Shown: piece by piece, positions 60,471-64,000 of the stretch | How the letters are laid out: each line of letters opens with the position of its first letter | How positions within the stretch are numbered: position 1 is the stretch's first letter | NCBI RefSeq assembly: GCF_030269445.1 | Contig: NZ_BSTJ01000010.1 | Location: 248,001-312,000, forward strand | DNA from: Actinoallomurus iriomotensis | GTDB lineage: Bacteria > Actinomycetota > Actinomycetes > Streptosporangiales > Streptosporangiaceae | Reading direction: 5' to 3' | DNA: 64,000 bases | Program-made: the position numbers and the translations under genes | The notes under the pieces: generated by a model | What the model saw: the letters and a program-made list of their open reading frames with translations, nothing else | The model's database searches: none | What the model was told of the DNA's origin: nothing

Positions 60471-61349
60471 ATGTCCGACATCAGCCCGGCGGACCCGGTG
60501 GCCGAGGCGTTCGAGGCCCAGCGCGACCGGCTGCACGCGGTCGCCCACCGTCTGCTCGGCTCGCACGCCGACGCCGATGACGTGGTTCAGGAGGCCTGGC
60601 TGCGGCTGTCCCGCCAGGACTCGGAGACCATCCACAACCTCGCGGGCTGGCTGACCACGGTGGTCGGCCGGATCAGCCTCGACGTCCTGCGAGCGCGCCA
60701 GGCCCACCCCGAGGCGCCCTACGACGACCGGCTGCCCGAACTCGTGGTGACGGTCGACGACGGCCTCGCGCCAGAGGACGACGTGGCGCTCGCCGACTCG
60801 GTCGGGCTCGCGCTCCTCGTCGTCCTCGAGTCGCTCGGGCCGAGCGAGCGGCTGGCGTTCGTGCTGCACGACCTGTTCGCGGTGCCGTTCGACGAGATCG
60901 GCCGGATCCTCGGCAGGTCCACCGACGCCACCAAGATGCTCGCCAGCCGTGCCCGCAGGAAGGTGCGGGCGACCGAGCGGCCGACGGCCGTCGGACGGGA
61001 GCAGCGAGAGGTGGTCCAGGCCTTCCTGGCGGCGGCTCGCCGGGGCGACTTCGAGGGGTTGCTGCGCGTGCTCGATCCCGACGTGAGGCTGACCGTCGAC
61101 ACCCCCGGCGGTGCGGTCGTCACCCTCGGCGCGACCGAGGTCGCCGCCGGTGCGCGGCTGTCCGCCGGCGCGGCCGTGCGGGGGCGCGCCGTACTCGTCG
61201 ACGGCCTGCCCGGCCTCGTGGCCTGGCGCGAGGACGGCACCCCGCTCTCGGTCACCGCGTTCACCGTCGCCGACGGCCGGATCACCGGCATCGCGATCGT
61301 GGTCGACCCGGCCAGGCTCGCGGCCATGGACCTGCCGGATCCGGAGTGA
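60471..61349 (+). CDS. ECF41-family RNA polymerase sigma factor (SigJ-like)
   Basis: A 292-residue sigma factor. Region 2 includes HRLLGSHADADDVVQEAWLRL and LAGWLTTVVGRISLDVLR; the linker has DRLPELVV where ECF41 proteins carry a WLPEP-like motif; region 4 is FVLHDLFAVPFDEIGRILGRS. Residues about 180-292 are the extra SnoaL-like domain (EVVQAFLAAARRGDFEGLLRVLDPDV) that controls activity in place of an anti-sigma factor. ATG at 60471 after GAGGAAGG. Divergent partner at 59938 and mirror promoters support autoregulation. Confidence 0.92.
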   Translation: MSDISPADPVAEAFEAQRDRLHAVAHRLLGSHADADDVVQEAWLRLSRQDSETIHNLAGWLTTVVGRISLDVLRARQAHPEAPYDDRLPELVVTVDDGLAPEDDVALADSVGLALLVVLESLGPSERLAFVLHDLFAVPFDEIGRILGRSTDATKMLASRARRKVRATERPTAVGREQREVVQAFLAAARRGDFEGLLRVLDPDVRLTVDTPGGAVVTLGATEVAAGARLSAGAAVRGRAVLVDGLPGLVAWREDGTPLSVTAFTVADGRITGIAIVVDPARLAAMDLPDPE

Positions 61350-61377
61350 GCGCCGAGGCGGTCGCCCCGCCGCGGAG

Positions 61378-62004
61378 TCAGTCGTCCTGCGTCAGCGGGT
61401 CCAGGCGGCGGATCAGGCGGATGGCGGCGGCGGCCACCGTGTCGGCCTCCGCCTTGGTCTCGCAGGCGGCGACCTCGCGGGCGGTCTCCCCGATGACCGT
61501 GGTCAGCACGGTCACCGTGACGCGGTCCACGGGGTCGGTGCCGGCGCCCAGCAGCACGGCGTTCTGCCGTACCCACTCGCGGTTGCGGGTGCGGCGCATC
61601 AGTTCGAAGCCCGGCGGCCCGTCGCCGTCCATCAGCAGGCGCACCAGGTCGCGCCGCTGCCACGAGCCGTCCAGGAACGCCCGCGCCCCGGCGATGAACA
61701 GCTCCAGCGGGTTCGTCTCGCCCGCCTCGCGCAGGGCCGCGACGGCGGCCGACGCGGCCGCCTCATGGGCGGCCTGGTGGTCCTCCCACAGCGCGAGGAA
61801 CAGCTCGGCCTTGCCTCCGAAGTGGTGGTAGAGGCTGCCGACGCTGGACCCGGCGCGCTCGACCACGTCGGCCACGCTCGCATCGGCGAAGCCGCGTTCG
61901 GTGAACACCTCGCGGGCCGCCGCCAGCATGCCCCGGCGGGTCTCGGCGGTACGGCTCCACCGCCAGGCGTTCGCGCTCGGGCGGCTGTTCGTCTTGCGTG
62001 CCAT
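61378..62004 (-). CDS. TetR-family transcriptional regulator
   Basis: A 208-residue repressor: AETRRGMLAAAREVFTERGF and the helix-turn-helix VADVVERAGSSVGSLYHHFGGKAELF. The ligand domain (residues 75-208) includes FIAGARAFLDGSWQRRDLVRLL, seen in regulators of lipid metabolism. It is divergent from the acyl-CoA dehydrogenase gene and is the best candidate to bind the 23-bp operators at 62113 and 56441. ATG at 62004. Confidence 0.88.
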   Translation of the reverse strand: MARKTNSRPSANAWRWSRTAETRRGMLAAAREVFTERGFADASVADVVERAGSSVGSLYHHFGGKAELFLALWEDHQAAHEAAASAAVAALREAGETNPLELFIAGARAFLDGSWQRRDLVRLLMDGDGPPGFELMRRTRNREWVRQNAVLLGAGTDPVDRVTVTVLTTVIGETAREVAACETKAEADTVAAAAIRLIRRLDPLTQDD

Positions 62005-62081
62005 CACACACCTCGTGTCGTCCCTCCCAGGTTACGGAACCGTATTCCAAAATCGGCCCGAACAGGTCCTCTCCTGCGGTC

Positions 62082-62110
62082 TTGACACCTTCCGGGGCGG
62101 CGGGCAGGCT
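62082..62110 (+). promoter_or_regulatory. Promoter of the acyl-CoA dehydrogenase operon
   Basis: TTGACA (62082-62087), 17 bp, CAGGCT (62105-62110), then the operator two bases later. Same layout as at 56413. Confidence 0.5.
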
Positions 62111-62112
62111 GG

Positions 62113-62135
62113 TTTTAGAGTCTCGTTCTAGAAAT
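62113..62135. promoter_or_regulatory. 23-bp operator, copy 2
   Basis: TTTTAGA-N6-TTCTAGAAAT on the plus strand, matching copy 1 at 16 of 17 bases outside the N6. It covers the expected transcription start of the acyl-CoA dehydrogenase gene. Confidence 0.7.
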
Positions 62136-62159
62136 GTTTTCCAGGTGGAGGGGCGTCCG

Positions 62160-63320
62160 ATGGTGGACTTTTCGCTCAGCGACGAGGAGCGGCAGATCCG
62201 CGACACCGTCCGCAGCTTCGTCAGCAAAGAGGTCATGCCCCTGGAGGACGAGGTGCTGCGCAACGAGCGCGCCGGCCGCCCCGGCCTCGCCCCCGACGTG
62301 ATCAAGGAGCTGCAGCGCAAGGCCAAGAAGGCCGGCTTCTGGGGGATCAACACCCCCGAGGAGTACGGCGGCCTGAACGCGGGCGCGCTCATGTCGGCGA
62401 TCCTCGCGATCGAGACCGGCCGTACGTTCGTGCCCTTCACCTTCGGCGGCAGCGCGGACAACATCCTCTACGCCGGCACCGAGGAGCAGAAGCAGCGCTA
62501 CCTGATCCCGACGATCGAGGGGGAGCGGCGGTCCTGCTTCGCCATCACCGAGCCCGGCGCGGGCTCCGACGCCCGCAACATCACCACCCGCGCGGTCAAG
62601 GACGCGAGCGGCGACTGGGTCATCAACGGCGAGAAGACCTTCATCACGAACGGCAACGAGGCCGACTTCGTCATGGTCTTCGCGGTCGTCCCCGACGCGG
62701 GTGTCACCTGCTTCCTCGTCGACCGTGACATGGGCTGGAAGTCCGAGCCGATCGCGACGATGGGCGAGTGGGGCCCGGCCTCCCTGGTCTTCGACGACGT
62801 ACGCGTGCCGCACGACAACGTGCTCGGCGAGGTGGGCAAGGGCTTCGAACTGGCCATGCAGTGGATCAGGAACGGCCGCTTCATGATCCCGGCGCGGGCC
62901 ATCGGGTCGGCCGAGCGCCTCCTGCAGATGGCGATCGACTACGCCGGCATGCGCAAGTCGATGGGCCACCTGATCGGGGAGTACCAGGCCATCCAGTGGC
63001 AGATCGCCGACTCGCAGGTGGAGATCGAGGCCACCAAGTGGCTCACGCTGTACGCCGCCTGGCGCGTCCAGAACGGCCTCGACGCCCGGCACGCCTCCTC
63101 GATCGCCAAGCTCAACGGCGCGGAGATGGCCAACAAGGTCGTCGACCGCGTCCTGCAGATCCACGGCGGCATGGGGTACACCAAGGAGCTGCCGATCGAA
63201 CGCTGGTACCGCGAGCTGCGGCTGCTGCGCATCTACGAGGGCACCGACGAGATCCAGCGCCGGACGATCGCGCGCAACCTCCTGAAGGGGCACGTTCGCC
63301 TCGGCGGCATCGGCGAATGA
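62160..63320 (+). CDS. Acyl-CoA dehydrogenase
   Basis: FAD-dependent dehydrogenase of 386 residues that introduces the alpha-beta double bond in an acyl-CoA. Signature segments: CFAITEPGAGSDARN (FAD/substrate), WVINGEKTFITNGNEAD, the QWIRNGRF start of the helical domain, DRVLQIHGGMGYTKELPIERWYRELR and the catalytic Glu in RIYEGTDEIQRR. ATG at 62160 with GGTGGAGGGG. ATGA overlap with the CoA-ligase-like gene. Works presumably with the SDR and MaoC enzymes encoded 5 kb upstream, given the shared operator. Confidence 0.93.
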   Translation: MVDFSLSDEERQIRDTVRSFVSKEVMPLEDEVLRNERAGRPGLAPDVIKELQRKAKKAGFWGINTPEEYGGLNAGALMSAILAIETGRTFVPFTFGGSADNILYAGTEEQKQRYLIPTIEGERRSCFAITEPGAGSDARNITTRAVKDASGDWVINGEKTFITNGNEADFVMVFAVVPDAGVTCFLVDRDMGWKSEPIATMGEWGPASLVFDDVRVPHDNVLGEVGKGFELAMQWIRNGRFMIPARAIGSAERLLQMAIDYAGMRKSMGHLIGEYQAIQWQIADSQVEIEATKWLTLYAAWRVQNGLDARHASSIAKLNGAEMANKVVDRVLQIHGGMGYTKELPIERWYRELRLLRIYEGTDEIQRRTIARNLLKGHVRLGGIGE

Positions 63321-64000
63321 CGGCCGGCGAGGGCGTACGAGGTCTGTTCGCGCCCGGCTCGATCGCCATGGTGGGCGCCACCGACAAGTCGGGCTGGTCG
63401 GTGGCGACCTTCGCCAACCTGCGGCGGCACGGCTTCCCCGGTCCCGTCTACCTCGTCAACCCGCGTACCGAGGTCGTGCACGGCGAGCGGGCGTACCGCA
63501 GCCTGAGCGACCTGCCCGAACGCGTCGACCTCGTCTATGTCATGGTGCCGACTTCGGTCGTGCTCGACGTGCTCAAGGAAGGGGCGCGGCTCGGCATCCG
63601 CCACTACGTCGTGCTCACCGCGGGCTTCGGCGAGACCGGGGCGGAGGGGCGCAAGCGCGAGGAGGAGCTCACCGCGCTCTCCCGGGCGAACAACCTCACG
63701 GTGCTCGGGCCGAACGGCAACGGCTACATCAACACCTCTGATGGTCGCGCTCGCTCCGAGGCGGGCATCACCCCGTACGGCCTGCCGATCCCGCCGCCGC
63801 TGCTGCGCGGCTCGGTCGGCGTCGTATTGCAGAGCGGCGCGCTGGCCAGCTCCGTGCTCGCCTTCAGCCAGGCCCGCGGCATCGGCCTCAGCCTGCTCAC
63901 CTCCATGGGCAACGAGGCCGTGGTCTCGGTCACCGACGTCATCGACCACCTCGTGGACGACCCGGCGACCCGCGTCATCGCGCTCTTCCTCGAGTCGATC
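63317..64000 (+). CDS. CoA-binding / ADP-forming acyl-CoA synthetase-like protein (runs off window)
   Basis: The first 228 residues of a protein of the succinyl-CoA synthetase-like (acetate-CoA ligase, ADP-forming) superfamily. The CoA-binding domain is evident: LFAPGSIAMVGATDKSGWSV, VYLVNPRTEVVHG, DLVYVMVPTSVVLDVL, YVVLTAGFGETGAEG, followed by VLGPNGNGYIN and the second Rossmann-like region VGVVLQSGALASSVL. The usual phosphohistidine of this superfamily would be at GHGN/GNSN-like position (here GPNGNGY), so activity is uncertain. Start overlaps the acyl-CoA dehydrogenase stop. Confidence 0.88.
   Translation, partial: MTAGEGVRGLFAPGSIAMVGATDKSGWSVATFANLRRHGFPGPVYLVNPRTEVVHGERAYRSLSDLPERVDLVYVMVPTSVVLDVLKEGARLGIRHYVVLTAGFGETGAEGRKREEELTALSRANNLTVLGPNGNGYINTSDGRARSEAGITPYGLPIPPPLLRGSVGVVLQSGALASSVLAFSQARGIGLSLLTSMGNEAVVSVTDVIDHLVDDPATRVIALFLESI

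Noticed and set aside
1-64000. tRNA, rRNA, riboswitch and phage attachment sites
   Set aside because: No cloverleaf-like segments, rRNA similarity, known riboswitch cores or integrase genes could be recognised by eye; a covariance-model search (Infernal/tRNAscan) would be needed to exclude small RNAs.

Overview
The window is very GC-rich, GTG and TTG starts are common, and it carries F420-type luciferase-like, LmbU-type, class III lanthipeptide and ECF41 genes. This points to a filamentous or soil actinomycete (Actinomycetota). A Streptosporangiales-like relative is plausible but not proven. There are no rRNA or tRNA genes and no CRISPR array. The gene order is accessory in character: short operons, each with its own regulator, separated by several gene remnants.

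Region 1 (1-12.2 kb) is carbohydrate metabolism. A sugar ABC transporter ATPase (cut by the window edge) lies downstream of an FGGY kinase, with a divergent class II aldolase. Between kinase and ATPase sits a chain of three mini-ORFs, each overlapping the next start by ATGA and each hiding the next ribosome binding site in a small hairpin. A GAF-domain regulator and an LmbU-type regulator follow; the latter has an apparent NRPS fragment behind it. Next comes a tightly overlapping GH4 / GH38 / EEP-nuclease operon, then an ArsR-AHSA1 pair under a strong promoter. Region 2 (12.2-25.6 kb) has a broken membrane glycosidase-like gene, a small class III lanthipeptide locus (secreted S1 protease, LanKC synthetase, 32-residue precursor, strong terminator), an acyltransferase-like / APH / GT2 group, and a large LAL-type LuxR regulator divergent from an MFS-M20 peptidase operon.

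Region 3 (28-48 kb) is a mosaic: dienelactone hydrolase, SnoaL-like proteins, an RdmC-like esterase, two separate LigD-type polymerase-domain proteins, a TetR gene, a decayed IS5-type transposase, a large molybdopterin oxidoreductase, a Tat-exported serine hydrolase, a MarR / F420-LLM / SDR group with a promoter-operator, and a dinB gene with a perfect SOS box on its start codon. Region 4 (48-55.5 kb) has an acyltransferase-3 membrane protein, a GntR regulator, a GCS2-type ligase and two scars in which a divergent pair has lost both N-terminal halves.

Region 5 (55.6-64 kb) resembles acyl-CoA or steroid side-chain beta-oxidation: two SDRs, a MaoC-type hydratase, an acyl-CoA dehydrogenase and a CoA-ligase-like gene running off the edge. 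A nearly identical 23-bp operator, placed the same way behind a TTGACA box, occurs at both 56.4 and 62.1 kb, suggesting one regulon, possibly under the neighbouring TetR protein. An ECF41 sigma factor and its carboxymuconolactone decarboxylase-like partner share an intergenic region with two mirror-image promoters of ECF41 type. A MarR/SnoaL divergon nearby has three stacked palindromes.
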